The notes under the pieces were generated by a model that ran no database searches, was not told the DNA's origin, and worked only from the letters and a program-made list of their open reading frames with translations. This document shows positions 11,389 to 24,182 of a stretch of 64,000 bases of DNA, in pieces. The translations under genes and the position numbers were made by a program. This DNA is from Antedon bifida (taxonomy: Eukaryota > Echinodermata > Crinoidea > Comatulida > Antedonidae): contig OY727094.1 in the NCBI GenBank assembly GCA_963402885.1, forward strand, positions 21,144,501-21,208,500, in the 5' to 3' direction. How positions within the stretch are numbered: position 1 is the stretch's first letter; every line of letters begins with the position of its first letter.

Positions 11389-12157
11389 TTTAGTCGCGTG
11401 GACGCAACTCTATAGTTCACTATGTCGGTCAGTCTGTCTGTCGGTCTGTCTGTCTGTCTGTCTGTCTGTCGGTCTGTCTGTCGGTCCGGTATCACTATGC
11501 GTTTTATCGCTTTCTGACCTTATCTTGATATCAGTTTAATCTAGCTAAGTCAATTTTTCACAGTATATCGAAGATCGATTATGTTTTCACGGTGCGCAAT
11601 AAAAAATTATGCGGTCTACGCACGATTTAACGAAATCGCGTTTGTAATCATATCTTCACAACCATGAATCACAATTAAATAAAATTTGGTACTCATAAAT
11701 TTCAGGGCATAAATCATCATATCAATACAATTACGTGCGTAGCGCAAGTAACGCATGCGTACAAGGGCTTAATATTTTCACAATTTTTTTTCTATGAAAT
11801 AAGAGTACGTTTCAGGCAATTTTAAGCGTTTACAAAATTGCCATGAGTGCGCAGATTTTTGCGAGCGCACTGCACGTTAAATGTTATTGCGCACTCTTTT
11901 TGCCCGATTTCTGTTTTCTTGACTTACTTTTCAACTAGAAATTACGTTATACGAGCACGTCAAAAGTGACAGGCTACGCACGTGTAAGTTAAAAAAATAT
12001 AAATGTTTTTAAACATTTCAACATTTTTAAACATGTTCAGTAATTTCGGTCAGTATAGTTCACTATGTCGGTCGGTCTGTCGGTCTGTCTGTCGGTCTGT
12101 CTGTCGGTCCGGTATCACTATGCATTGTAGCACGCGACTTAATGGCTGTTGGCCTTG
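11389..12157 (+). mobile_element. Helentron-like non-autonomous element, family D (copy D1) with GTCT microsatellites
   Basis: The 5' hairpin AGTCGCGT-GG-ACGCAACT (11392-11409, one mismatch) has its arm repeated inverted near the 3' end as CACGCGACT (12131-12139). A small GGC-tgtt-GCC hairpin and CTTG before TT follow. (GTCT/GTCG)n microsatellites occupy 11422-11494 and 12065-12117, each between TATAGTTCACTATGTCGG and GGTCCGGTATCACTATGC. The architecture is the same as families A-C but the terminus is CTTG, so confidence is lower. Confidence 0.55.
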
Positions 12158-13009
12158 TTAATGAAATAGGTTGAAATTTGTAATCAACCGCTCTTAAAAG
12201 TTATGAATGAATAATATTAATTCTGTGTTTTCATGTTTGTCAAAAATTGTACATCATTTTAGATGTTCCGTGCTGCGTTTTTTGTTGTTGACAAAAGTAA
12301 CGCTTAACTTCCAAGCTTTAAATAGTAAATATTTGTTGGCAAAAGTAATGCTCAATTTCTGCTCGAGCTTTCTCTGTACAGAATTAATATTTTGGTATTC
12401 ATTTTTGGTACGTTATTAAAAAATAGCATATGGAACACCATACGGCACTGCTCTGAGAAAACACTTGTGAGGAAGTCCCCGAATACGACAGATGGAGCTA
12501 CGATATAAACAAACAATTGTGTTTTTATTATTTGAATAAACAGTAATATCAAATATATATATATCTTGTTTAGCACAATGTTTAAAATGAATAACACAAC
12601 ATATTTAAAATAAAAAACTTTAATTAAGAATTATTTCAAACAGACAGCACATTATTTCAAATGGATAGCACAATCAAATGGATATAATTGTACTGTACAT
12701 TATTGATACTCTATACGGATTATCGAGTAGCACATTATTTCAAATGGATAGACATTGGGTAGCGGCTATACTTTATCTAACATTTCTTTTTACTAATTGT
12801 AAGGGAATTTGTACTACTTCAAATGTATTTTGGCATGTTTTATTTCAAAATTTGAATTGTATGTTAACGATTTCAAAGTAAAATGAATCTGTTCAATTAC
12901 AACCTTCTTCGAAATATCTACAAAAGAATTTATTAATATTTATTAATAATAGTTATTTGTTTTACATATTTAATGGTTATAATAACTAACCATTGAACTT
13001 GTATTTCAG
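12158..13009. other. intron/intergenic stretch without recognised gene
   Basis: Three short repeats of a CACATTATTTCAAATGGATA phrase lie at about 12647-12750. The sequence ends in the pyrimidine tract and acceptor of the first SGSM exon. Nothing else is recognised. Confidence 0.4.
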
Positions 13010-13077
13010 TGTTTACTGGGATTATGCAATTTGTGTCAACCTTGGTGATATTGTGTACCTGCACTGCCATCAACAAC
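13010..13077 (+). CDS. SGSM1/2: SGSM1/2-like exon a (Rab-binding region)
   Basis: Preceded by a polypyrimidine/CAG acceptor (gtatttcag) and followed by gtgagt. The 68 bases encode VYWDYAICVNLGDIVYLHCH followed by QQ. The segment IVYLHCHQQ is strongly conserved in SGSM1/2, just before the GGTLVLV block found in the next exon. The exon starts with the last base of a codon and leaves one base over; that base joins the next exon to give Pro-Asp-Cys-Gly-Gly, so the frame is kept. It belongs to the PH-like Rab-binding region (Pfam DUF3548/PH_RBD, from memory). No upstream exon of the gene could be recognised between 1 and 13009. Confidence 0.85.
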
Positions 13078-13114
13078 GTGAGTATGATGTCATTTAAAAG
13101 GTTATATTATATAG

Positions 13115-13365
13115 CCCATCTAAATATGTGAATGTGATTGACCAATAATCACAAGACCAACCTCGTACATGCAGCGCGCTAAAGAAGACAAATTTTTACT
13201 AATTATTCGGACTACTTAGTAATTTTATTACTGTAAAGTGTAGAATTATTGATGGAAATTCTTTTGTTAATGTAGGCCTACAAGGCCTAAGTGAATATTT
13301 TATTGCCAATGAATCATTTATTAGTAATTATTTGCCTTTTTTATATGTTTATTCTTCGCAACTAA
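13115..13365 (+). repeat. dispersed repeat, copy 2 (other copy 10136-10390)
   Basis: Same ordered blocks as the copy at 10136-10390, lacking the segment with the CGCGACGCGACG tract. It lies in the intron 37 bases after exon a. Confidence 0.65.
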
Positions 13366-14394
13366 CTAGGATAGGACCTTGCCTAGCCGACCCATGGAAA
13401 ATATTTGGAAAAAAAGTGTGTGTCAATATTCTGCGAGGGTCAGTTACGTAACTGTTTACAAGCTACTTCTTGCTAAAAGTCAGAACTCATGATACAGCGT
13501 GCTCCAGCGTAAATGTATTGAACAATGGGTTATGGAGCTAGATCATTTGTAAATCTTGACACGCCCGTTCATTCATAGAACGAAAGATTCCAACTGTATT
13601 ATTTGACGAACAATATTCGCGCTTTCTGGGGCTTGGCGTTGTCAGTTTGTACAGTTTTTTACACTAAATAAAGAAAATACATTTTATGCAGCCTAAAAAA
13701 GAAAGTTAAAATGTAAATTGTCTTCATTTTATGCAACCGACTTTTTAAATTGTATAATATTATACATCTTTGATTTATCTATAGTACAGTATTGTATATA
13801 ATTTTATTGAATTGTAGAAATATTGTGGTGATATTAAGTAATAAAGTATGACTGGTATAAGCTCGTGTGCACTTTAAAGAACCTAGTACATCTTTCCAGA
13901 CGAGTAGGGGGTTACCCCGGTGTATTAGTACATCACAGCCACTGATCATAACTGGGCCCTCTGGGAGACCATTCTTTAACTGAAGAGGTCGCCCAGTAAA
14001 AAATAAAATATTGTATACTATATATATATTGTGAACGGTTGGGATCTGGAAAGTGGATATGACATGAAAGAACCCAGACCCAGAAAATGTGATGAATGAT
14101 AACGTTGACAATGAAGAATCTGAATTTCCTAAAAAACCAATGCCATCATGCGTAATTTGAAACTATTTAGACATAATTCTCATATTTTCATTTCATTTGC
14201 CAAGATTGATACGTACTGAAATTTATTTTTTATTTTATGTTTACTTAAATCTTAACAGAATGCTACTAATTTTAATAAACGTTTTCAAAATGCAAAGGTC
14301 TCTTAGGCTAGTCAATCTATCAAAAAAAACGGCCCAAAGTGAAACAAATTGGAAACAGAGATTTTTCTTTTTTAAATGGTTATATATGATGAGG
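13366..14394. other. intron sequence, nothing recognised
   Basis: AT-rich. A minus-strand open frame at 13779-14111 has no motif I recognise. A (TA)n run is at 14020-14029. Confidence 0.35.
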
Positions 14395-15925
14395 AGATTA
14401 AAATTTGAGCATCACATCTCTGTCACTCGATGATATGCAAATTAGCTTAAATATGCAAATTAGGGTGACATTACAGGCTTACCATATCTCAAAAACTACT
14501 AGTCCGAGAGAGTTGATTTTTTCACTGATTTATTAATGTATATATTTATATTTACTCTAATGAAACATTTTACGAAAAAATGACCGGAAGTACAACATTT
14601 GACCTTCGACCCCATTTCTCAATGTTTGCATACACAATGTGACTAAAATGTCTGTAGAGACTTTATTTTGCCCTCAAATGACCCAGACATAGGTTCATAA
14701 TAGCCAGCATAGGACCACTTTGTAATTCACAAAATCACACCTTTGTCACACACCTCGAAAGTATGCAAATTAGTAGTACAATTTAAATAAAATATTCAAA
14801 TAAGGGGATGAAATTACAATCTTCCCATATCTCGAAAACCATTAATGCTAGGAAGTTGATTTTTTCAAAGCCTTATTCAGAATGTATATATTTATATTTG
14901 CTCTAATGAAACATTTTACGCAAAAATTGTCGGAATTATGACATTTGACCCTCGACCCTATTTCTCAATATTTTGATATAATGCAACTAAAATGTCTGTA
15001 CAGACTTTGTTTTTGCCTCAAATGACTTGGATACAGGTTTTCTATAGCCAGCATAGAACTGTTTATTAATTCTCAAAATCACACCTTTGTTACTTCCCTC
15101 GAAAGTATGCATTAGTAGTACAAGACGTTAAAGTTGCCATATCTCTATCGGTCATTAGTGTTTTTCAAGATACATAAGGAAAATTCACTGTAATTTGCAT
15201 ATTTCATATAACTTGCACTACTTATTTGCATACTTTCGAGGTGCTTGACTTTTGGAATTACTAAACGGTCCTATACTGGCTATATAAAACCTGTATCCGA
15301 GTCATTTGAGGCCAAAACAGTCTGTACATACATTTTAGTTGCATTATATGCAAATATTGATCAATAGGGTTGAGGGTCAAATGTCATACTTCATTTTTTG
15401 TAAAATGTTTCATTGGAGCAAATATAAATATGTACATTCTGAATACGGCTGTGAAAAAATCTCTCTAGCATTAGTGGTTTTCGAGATATGGGAAGACAGT
15501 AATTTCATCCCCTTATTTGCATATTTCATGTAATTTGTACTACTAATTAGCATAATTTCGAGGTGCATGACGAAGGCGTGATTTTGGGAATTACAAAGTG
15601 GTTCTATGCTGGCTATTAGGAACCTATGTCTGGGACATTTGAGTACAAAATAAAGTCTCTACAGACATTTTAGTCCCATTGTGTATGCAAACATTGAGAA
15701 ATGGGCCGAAGGTCAAATGTTGTACTTCCGGTCATTTTTTCGTAAAATGTTTAATTAGAGTAAATATAAATATATACATTTTGAATAAATCAGTGAAAAA
15801 ATCAACTCTCTCGGGCTAGTAGTTTTTGAGATATGGTAATCGTGTAATTTCACCCTAATTTGCATATTTCAGCTAATTTGCATAACATCGGGAGGAGTGA
15901 CAGAAGGGTGATGCTCAGCCATAGT
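14395..15925. repeat. 1.5 kb palindrome (foldback element) of paired modules
   Basis: The left arm (about 14395-15150) and right arm (about 15165-15925) are inverted copies around a short centre near 15150-15165. Each arm holds two modules with, in order, AAATTTGAGCATCAC, ATGCAAAT octamers, CATATCTCAAAAACTACTAG, GAAACATTTTACG, TGACCGGAAGT, ACATTTGACC, AAAATGTCTGTA and ATAGCCAGCATAG. A second partial copy of the outer end is at 63495-63722. No coding capacity. Confidence 0.85.
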
Positions 15926-17218
15926 TATACCAGTGTAGACTAGCCTAGTTAAGCCTGCCATGTGTGACCGATAGAACAGTCTGAGTTTATTCATTACTGC
16001 TTGCCTACTGCCTAATTAAGTTTTTATAATTAACACATTGTAAGTTGTATGTTTTGAACCACACTGATTGTATTTTATTAATAATTACAGTAATATTGTT
16101 TTCAAACATCAATAATCAAGAGACAGCACAGCCAAAAGAACAGAAGTTACTCTTCCCTGCTAGTTCACCCAGCTTTTATTTCATATACTGTAGACCTAGC
16201 CTAGACTTTTCCCTGCTGAAATTAATGTACTGCATTATCATTCTTGATAAAAAGGCAATAATTCACACGTATAAGATAAATGCAGTCAATAATAAAATAG
16301 TAAGCAATGTTGAGGAACCTCATGGTATTCTTGATATGAGAAAAGTAGAAAGACAAAAACATATGATACAAGTTATAGGTTGAACTTATTTTATTTTGCA
16401 CTTATTTAAAACTAGAATATTTATCAGAATCAGTGTATTGTTTTGTTTATAAGAAAGAACTCATTAAAACATAAAGAATAAATTTATATTTCAGAATGTG
16501 TGTAACAAATTCAATGTTTTTGTACTGTACCTAAATCAACATAATAAACAAGAAATATTTCTTACAAAAAACGCTGCTCGCTTATTAACGTAACAGTTTT
16601 AAAGATATATTGTCCCTAGATACTTCAAGTGTGAAGTATCCTATTACAAACAAAAACTTTCATGGACTGTTTTGATAATAATTCAATGATTATCTGCTGA
16701 CAGTGAATTACAGTATTATATAATGTCATGGGACTCATAAATACCAGAAATGTTTTGGGATTTGTCATTCAACCGTTAGACTCTTTTCCCAGACGTTTTT
16801 TGGGCTAGAGCAGCAGCGTGGAAATATAGAATATACAGCAAGACCAAATCTCAGTGTTTATTATAATTCCGCTTTCATATTGCAAATACTGTACCCTGCC
16901 AAAAATATCCACATTAATTAACTAGTAGTAGTACAAATGGTTTATTCTGTGGAGAGGAAAACAAGTTGCTTTGGATGGTTCACAATATCACCAGATATGA
17001 TTTTTGAATATCAAAGCTCGACCAAGGAATGTATGAGACAAGGCAGATTTAAATTTGTTGTTATTCCTGTAATGGAAAGAATACTGTCTATAAAGCGATA
17101 TATTTATTAGTAGGCTTAGAGCCAATATTAATACTGCAACACATATAGTAGGCCTATAGGCTAATTAACCAACAATAAAACAACATTACCTAACTTATTT
17201 AGGCCTATATATATTTTA
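15926..17218. other. intron sequence, no gene recognised
   Basis: A plus-strand open frame of 112 codons at 16045-16383 shows no domain and is AT-rich; I regard it as chance. Around 17105-17210 there are several TAGGCCTA-type palindromes. Confidence 0.35.
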
Positions 17219-20200
17219 TTAGGTGATCATTTAGAATAAAATGATCACCTATTGTTATTGTATAAAATCTTTATTTTTTTTTGGTTATCCGCAACGAAGT
17301 TGCAGGATAACCTCTTGTGATTGTACGAAATCATCTTTTTATTTGGCTTCTTTCTTTCTGTATGATTTTTGTGGAACGCTTTTCTCTAAAACTTGCAAAC
17401 ATAACATTTTGTAACTTTCTCAACATATCGTCATGCACATGAAGATGTGCTGCGAAGCTTTTCATGACGTTTACAATTGCGCAACGTGACTTACGCGTGA
17501 TTTAAAGATTTCCTCGTATTTAACATAGGTCGAAAACCAAATAACATTTCAAATTGAAACTTTCCAAAAGTTTAATTTATATCATGCGCTAACTTTCTAT
17601 TGAAAAAAAATTGCGTGTTTTACACAAAGTTACGCGTGCACGCGCATTTAAAATTTCAAAATGCGCAAAATTATTTTCTAATCAACTTTCTACGCGTTTC
17701 ATGTCGTTTTAAGCATGTAAAAAATTCCCACGCGTGCGCAAATTTTTACGTGTGCGGTGCACACATAGCATTGAAATCATATTTTTTTTGCGTGATTTAT
17801 GTTTTTCCAGCCTTTTCTAGTACTTTTACCAAATTTTAAACAATTTTGACTTAAAGTTACGTCATACGAGCACGTCGAATTAGACAATTTGCGCTCATTT
17901 TTGATGAAAAAGTTCAAAAATCCGTTAAAAATATGCCTTTTTTTACAGTCGTAATTTCTAAACTACACGGTCAACTTTTTGTGGATGACATATTCTGGAA
18001 GTTGATGAGTTGTAGATATCGGATCAGGTATTAATATGGCTAACCGGACATTGTGACGTCATCGTATGGCCACACGAATATAAAATTTAGGATTTTTGTA
18101 TCTTTCGTCATAGCTCATCACATTGAATAGAGCGCATCTCCACTTATTCGTTTTCCATTTTCACCCCGATTTTGATATTGTCTAGGTCAATCAACTATCT
18201 TTCGCATGAGTTAAAAATATTTTAATTTTGATGACGTCATCATGCCTAAAAATTTAAATTACGTGTGGCATTAATTTCATCTTTACAGTAAATTTTAATC
18301 TGTTATAGCTCGTAAGAATAAAATGTGATAATCACGATTAAAACGTTTTCTGGAAGCTATTGGATTGTAGATACGAAATCATGTAAAAATTTTGCCAATC
18401 GGATGTTGTGACGTCATCATATGGCCAGTTAAATAAAAAAGGTCGTATTTTCATCTTTTGCGTCATAATTCATTACATTTAAAAGAGCGAGCATCAATAT
18501 TTCACGTATTCAAATTTCTTCTACACGTTAATATGTTGTTGCTGAGATAATTTTCTTCCGAAATTGCTACCTTTGCGTTTCATTTTAAAACCGTCAACAT
18601 GTTAAAAATTGCAATAAATAGCGGGTCCCGTAATTTCACCTATTCTACACTGTATGTGATATGGATACAGATTATACTGTGTATACTATATATGAATCTA
18701 AATAATAAAATTCAGCAATAACAACATATCATATTCTTCAATTCAGGTCATACGTGAACACTTCCTTTTGTCCTCAACCTATCCCCTTAATGTTAATGTT
18801 GCACCACTTGCGCGGCGGATAACCAAACTCGTCAAAGTGACGAGTTACATGTCTAGTTTTCTTTTTATTCTTTCTGTACACATTTTGTGTAACAAAACAA
18901 AAAAAGTTTAATGTCAATGATTACCAAAATTTCACAATGTCTTTCAAATACTTTAACCTAGTCCTAATAAGCTTTCCAGTGTGATCACTCATCCGTGACG
19001 TCATTTATACGCCATTTTGTGAAATCACATTATCAATCATATCTCCATAATAAATCATAACATAATAATGAAATTCACTACACGTAAACTTCAGGTCAAG
19101 GGTAAAAATATTAGCAAATAAAAACGCACGCACACGTAGGGTCATGTGCGTGAAATCGCGCGTTTAAAATTTAAAAGGCTCAAAATTAAGTTTTGATCAA
19201 TTTAGAGCATGAATTAGGCCATTTGCGTGTTTCAAAAAATTACTGCGCAAAAACACGTTTTTGCGCGTGCATACAAGAAAAGCGTAAAAAATCGCAATTT
19301 TTTGTACAAATAACATTCTACTCATCTTCCTTAGTACATTCACCAAATTTGAATCCATTTCGACTTAAAATAGTGCTATACGAACATGTTAAAAATGACA
19401 AAATGCGCACATTAATTGTACAAAAGTGCTAAAAATGGTAAAAAATAAGGCCTTTTTAAAATGAATAGAACTTGTCAGAATGGAAGATGATCCCCAATTT
19501 TTTTAACTTATTATGGAAGCCAATAAGTTGTAGATATAAATGTATATACATATTAGACGTACAAAATGGTATGATGTCAACATTTGGCCACATAAATTTT
19601 TAAAATAGGGTTTTTTCCCCTTTTGTCATATACTACCATATTCAACAGAGCGCAACTCGCTTATCTGTGATCGATTTTTTTAAATTTTTAATATATTCTA
19701 CCTCAACCAATTATTTTTCTTATGAGTTGCCAATATTTTCATTGTGATGATGTCATCACCTTTTAAAATTTGAATAACGGTGGTTACGTAATTTCACCTA
19801 CAACGTATATTTGAATACCTTACAGCTCTTCTGAAATGAAGTTGACCTTGATGTTTATAACTTATTATGAGAGCTGGTGAAATGTAGATACGAATTCATA
19901 TAAAAATTAAGTCTATCGAATGTTGTGACGTTATCATATGGCCAGTTGAAGTTAAAAGGTAGTTTTTTCATCTCTTTCGTCAAAGTTATACAAATTTTAA
20001 AGAGCGCGCACCGCGCTTCTACGTGCCAAATTTTCTTCCAATTGTTATATTTTATTGCTCAATTCATTATCTTTCGATGTTGTTATCCACAAGTTTATTT
20101 TGATAATGTCATCAGTGCCAACAAATTAGAACATGACGTGTGTCCGTAATTTCACCAATGCTACACTGTATAGATATACAGTATATACTGTACATAATGT

Positions 20201-20371
20201 ATATGGCATATAAATAGGCACAACTCAACACTATAAGCATATAATGGGATGGCATACATCAACATTTTCCGATCGTATGTTAACATACGTGCATGTTTAA
20301 AAAATATTAATGTCAATAAAATGATAAAAATGATCACCTATAATTCGTCAAAGTGACGAATTAAATTCTAG
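17219..20371 (+). mobile_element. Helentron-like element, family B (copy B1), split by an A element
   Basis: The 5' hairpin AGGTGATCATTT (17221-17232) / AAATGATCACCT (17239-17250) is followed by 30 bases and a T-run, where copy A2 (17281-18856) is inserted. Family B sequence resumes at 18857. The 3' end has the inverted arm AAATGATCACCT (20329-20340), a perfect hairpin ATTCGTCA-AAG-TGACGAAT (20343-20361) and CTAG at 20368-20371, then T. Without the insert it is about 1577 bases, the same length as family A. Internal module anchors at 19572 and 19926 give a 354-base period. Non-coding. Confidence 0.78.
17281..18856 (+). mobile_element. Helentron-like element, family A (copy A2), nested in B1
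   Basis: Best-preserved copy. The 5' hairpin is GGTTATCCGCAAC-gaa-GTTGCaGGATAACC (17283-17312). The 3' inverted arm GGATAACC (18817-18824) is followed by a perfect hairpin ACTCGTCA-AAG-TGACGAGT (18827-18845) and CTAG (18853-18856), with T after it. It is 1576 bases long, with TGACGTCA at 18054, 18232 and 18409; the first and last are 355 bases apart and mark a duplicated internal module. No ORF of note. Confidence 0.85.
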
Positions 20372-22095
20372 TTAAGAATTGTAAATGTAGGGCCTAACTA
20401 AAATTCCATTTGATGTTAGCCTGGTAATTTGTATTTTCATTTAAATAACAAGATAGCAACTCCGAGAGTGCATACCTCCGACTACTGTAAAATTCTCCTA
20501 CATAAGGTTTCTCCGGGTCGGGAATGTATATATATTTATGTGTGTCTTAATACTGTGTGTGATTTAGGCTAATTTCACTATAAGCATGTGTATGCGAATT
20601 TGGTGTAATGGTTATGTAACCAGCCTTTCAAATAACAATAGTATCAGTTTACTAACAGAGAACAGTTTAAAAGAAATAGGTTTTTTAAAACTACTCTTAT
20701 AAAAAAACTAAAAAAATTAAATCAAATTATGTTTTAAAATTACAAATCACAAATTATAACTCTTTCCTCTTGTTCAAAAATGAAGTTTTTTGGACAAGTA
20801 GTTCTCAAGAAAATACAATTTCAGTTTACTTGTTACTTTTAGACTGCTCGTGGGCTTTTGAAAAATTCTGTCCTATCTTTTAACACTAGCAGGTCTGAAA
20901 ATTATACTAAAAAGTGATCCAGAATTGGGTCCGTGGTCCCAAAATTTAATGGAATGGTCCTTGACCACATATCTATCAGTGTATTTTCATTTTGGTAAAG
21001 ATCTTGTAATTACTTTTTGAGTAATCCTGCTAACAAACAAACAGATACCTCTTTGGCGGAAAAGAGGAAGGAAAAATTACACTCTTTCCTGTCACGACAT
21101 ACAGTAACTATTACCCAACAGAATAGGAGGCCTAGCTATTGTAGCACAGCGCATCAGAAAAAGTGGGCGGAGCCTAACAGCTCGCCGACCACACTGAACC
21201 TGACTAAAAGTGGTTAAAAAATCGATTTTTGCTTTTTTGTCCCAATTGGTCTCAAATAAGAATGAGACCACAATTAATATAAGATGTTAGTTTGCTAGAC
21301 GTTAGGCAATGTTGGTCTTCCGTTGTCAGTCTCATTAGGTTATTTGACAACGTCCGTAGAATCAAGTAAGTCAGTTATCTTTCGAATTTTCTTTTGTACA
21401 GTATATGGTCGAGAATACGGATAAAACGGTTTCTTGCTCTTGTTAGATCACCTTTAAACGAACAGTTTTACTTCAAGCTCTTCGAAGCTGAGGTCGATGA
21501 ACGCATTTTCCTCAATACCAAAGGGATTACACTTTACTAATCCGGAAAATGAAACACGAACTCGTGGTAGTTACTTTAACCATACTTTATTAATTGGTAA
21601 AGTCTGAAATCACAAACTTAATCAAAACAAGCAAGAAAACACACACAAGGCAGCACTTTCTGCGTGGGCAAACTACCGCAATAATACTATTGTCAATACA
21701 GCATTGTAGCAGCTATAGTAAAGGCTTATGGCCAATTAGTCGTTTGAAACTCAAGGACAGTAACACTACTTAATTGTAATAACAACGTACGTAGTACTCT
21801 CATGTACCACTGTCCGGAATACGAAAAATATCTACTATTAGATAATAATAAGCGTGATTTCTTGAAGACAATAATTCTTCATTAACAACGTAAACAAAAA
21901 TATTCACGTCCCCAACGTCAATGTTCGAAATCCGAATCAGGTATCTGCGTGACATAAAAAATGAGTAGGCTATAAAAGTAACTCTGTCAATTTAGGCCAC
22001 CTAGGCAATGTAGCCAATGAATCCCACACATTAAAATCTATGTTTCATCACCCACAAATTGCACGACGGCATGCATACGTGATAAAAACATGGTT
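20372..22095. other. intron sequence, no gene recognised
   Basis: A SINE-like fragment TGGTGTAATGGTTATGTAAC (20597-20616), similar to the tRNA-like head at 50700-50768, has no box B after it. No other feature was found. Confidence 0.35.
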
Positions 22096-22099
22096 CCTA

Positions 22100-23340
22100 A
22101 GATACAACATTCTAGATGATTGATAATAATCCAGTCCACCAATATTTTAGGCCTTCTACACAGTTTAGAATTAATTTAAATATTTCATATAAATATACAG
22201 TAGGTCTATAAGTGTTGTTTCCTGCGGAGCTATAAATTCATGGTTTCATAGTTAATATGGTATGCCAAACATGCATGATATGACAGTGTGGTCAATGATT
22301 TAAAAACAAAACACAAATTTAGAAATTTAATTCACTAGTGTGTTTGCAGTATAAGTTAAATATCTTTCTTATTTTTGATAAATTGATATATCTATCAATG
22401 ACAATATAATAAAGGCAATATCATAAAGGCAAAAAAATATTACTCTTTGCATTTATATAATCTTAAATTAAAACGAATAATCAAAATACATATATATTAC
22501 TGTGATACTTCTTATGTACATGAAAATAATTTAAGATTGTTTTATTTTTTCCAGACTTCTCCCATTGATTCGGTTTGTCATAATGGTATTAGTGCATGTT
22601 CATTTATTGTTTTATTTGTGATACTGTACATGTATTTAGCTATATTGTTTATAACTATAAATATTTGATGAAAATAAGAAAGTTATTTTACTATTATACT
22701 GCAAATTGAACTGCAACTGAAAATCACTGTAAACACCCTACTGAATAAAATTCAGGCGTATAATAGGAATTACCAATGTTATAATCTCATTCTATTGTAG
22801 AGATTAATTTTTTTTTAAAGCAAACACCTAACATTGTCATAAACCTCTAACCATGGTACAGTCCATAATGGGTGGGTATTTTTTTTTCATCTTTTATTTC
22901 GGAAAAAAGAATACAGAGTGTCTACATTATTATAAATATAAAGAAAATATATATATATATAAATAAACCTTTGACAATTTCCTGACTGTAGGGCAGAATA
23001 ACATACATACAGATTTTTTTTTTTGTCCTAGTGGTTGTCCGGGCAATTATTGTCCCACATTCATTTATGTGAAATTTAATGATTGTGCATGATTTATATC
23101 AGAATGTTTAAAATAGTTAATCGTAGTTTGCAGGTTCTTTTGGCATATGTTTTTTTTTTTAATTATTGGCACGTAAATAAACAGGCTATCATAAAAATGT
23201 TAAACCATGAATTTATAGCTCTGTGAAACATCTATATTATAGATTAATATTACATATTCTAAACAATGTAGGCATATAGCTTAATACAACCATCTAGAAT
23301 GTTTAATTATAGGGAAAGTGTTAATCACATACTGAATTAT
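22100..23340. repeat. foldback element with inverted arms of roughly 150 bases
   Basis: GAGCTATAAATTCATGGTTT (about 22227-22246) is inverted as AAACCATGAATTTATAGCTC (about 23203-23222). Outside these, ACATTCTAGATG near 22108 pairs with CATCTAGAATGT near 23291. About 1.2 kb overall. The interior is AT-rich with no conserved ORF. Class unknown. Confidence 0.55.
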
Positions 23341-23752
23341 ACATGCTGAATCCAGTTTATAGTTAGGCTTACGTAGAAGAAACGGGCAGCTGATTTTGAG
23401 ACATGATGTACGTATACATGAAATATTTCTGCAGCCTGCATTGCATGATAGCGACCACACACCCTATTAAACTACACACCTTGTCAAACTATTACCATTT
23501 TTTATTGAAATTTGTGTAGTAAAAAGGACATTCTAATTAAAAATAAAATGATGCTTCAAGCTGAAATGTGTGCTGAAAGCTGTCTATGTATAGTCAAATA
23601 TCACAATTATGTAGTTTAGTTATTTTTCCAATTATACTGCGTTTGTCCGAAATTCGTCCGCGAAAAAACTGTGTGGGTATAGTAGAAGTTTTCTGGATGG
23701 TACTGTATATTTTGTCTTATTCTCAATGATGAAAGTATTATATTTTTTTCAG

Positions 23753-24061
23753 CGGATTGTGGTGGTACACTTGTGCTCGTTGGACAAGATGGAGTTCAAT
23801 TTCCACCAATTCACTTCCCAAAGGGAGGTCATCTACTTGCCTTTCTTTCTTGCCTTGAAAACGGTCTACTACCCAGGGGTCAACTCGATCCACCTCTTTG
23901 GTCACAAAGAGGCAAGGGCAAAATCTTTCCAAAGCTAAAAAGGAAAACATCGAAGAACAACTTGGGGAAAGATTGTGTTGAGGATATGCCACAGATTTCT
24001 GAAACTGAAGAAGCTACAGACTATGTCTTCAGAATAATCACTGCATTGAAACCAGAATTTG
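23753..24061 (+). CDS. SGSM1/2: SGSM1/2-like exon b (Rab-binding region, end)
   Basis: Acceptor tttttttcag, donor gtgagt. The 309 bases encode about 103 residues containing [53 protein letters not shown] and, near the end, [18 protein letters not shown]. These blocks are diagnostic for SGSM1/2. The lysine/arginine-rich stretch after FPK is a typical basic linker. The exon ends in phase 1. Its last base (G at 24061) completes a valine codon with the first two bases of the exon at 38255, giving EFVPEEALD; vertebrate SGSM proteins also continue EFV at this point, so direct joining to 38255 is the favoured splice. The intron that follows is about 14 kb and filled with repeats. Confidence 0.95.
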
Positions 24062-24182
24062 GTGAGTACACTGTCTTAAGTAAAAAGGAATATCTTCTGT
24101 ATTGAAGGAGTTTATACAAAGACATTTATTTATAGCTACTGTAATTTGAAATTTGTCGATAAATAAGTTGATCTATTATTTT

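Noticed and set aside
11420..11500. CRISPR-like array at the GTCT repeats
   Set aside because: It is a simple tetranucleotide microsatellite with no spacers, in a eukaryotic genome.
16045..16383. 112-codon ORF as an intronic gene
   Set aside because: No recognisable motif, AT-rich composition and no splice support.
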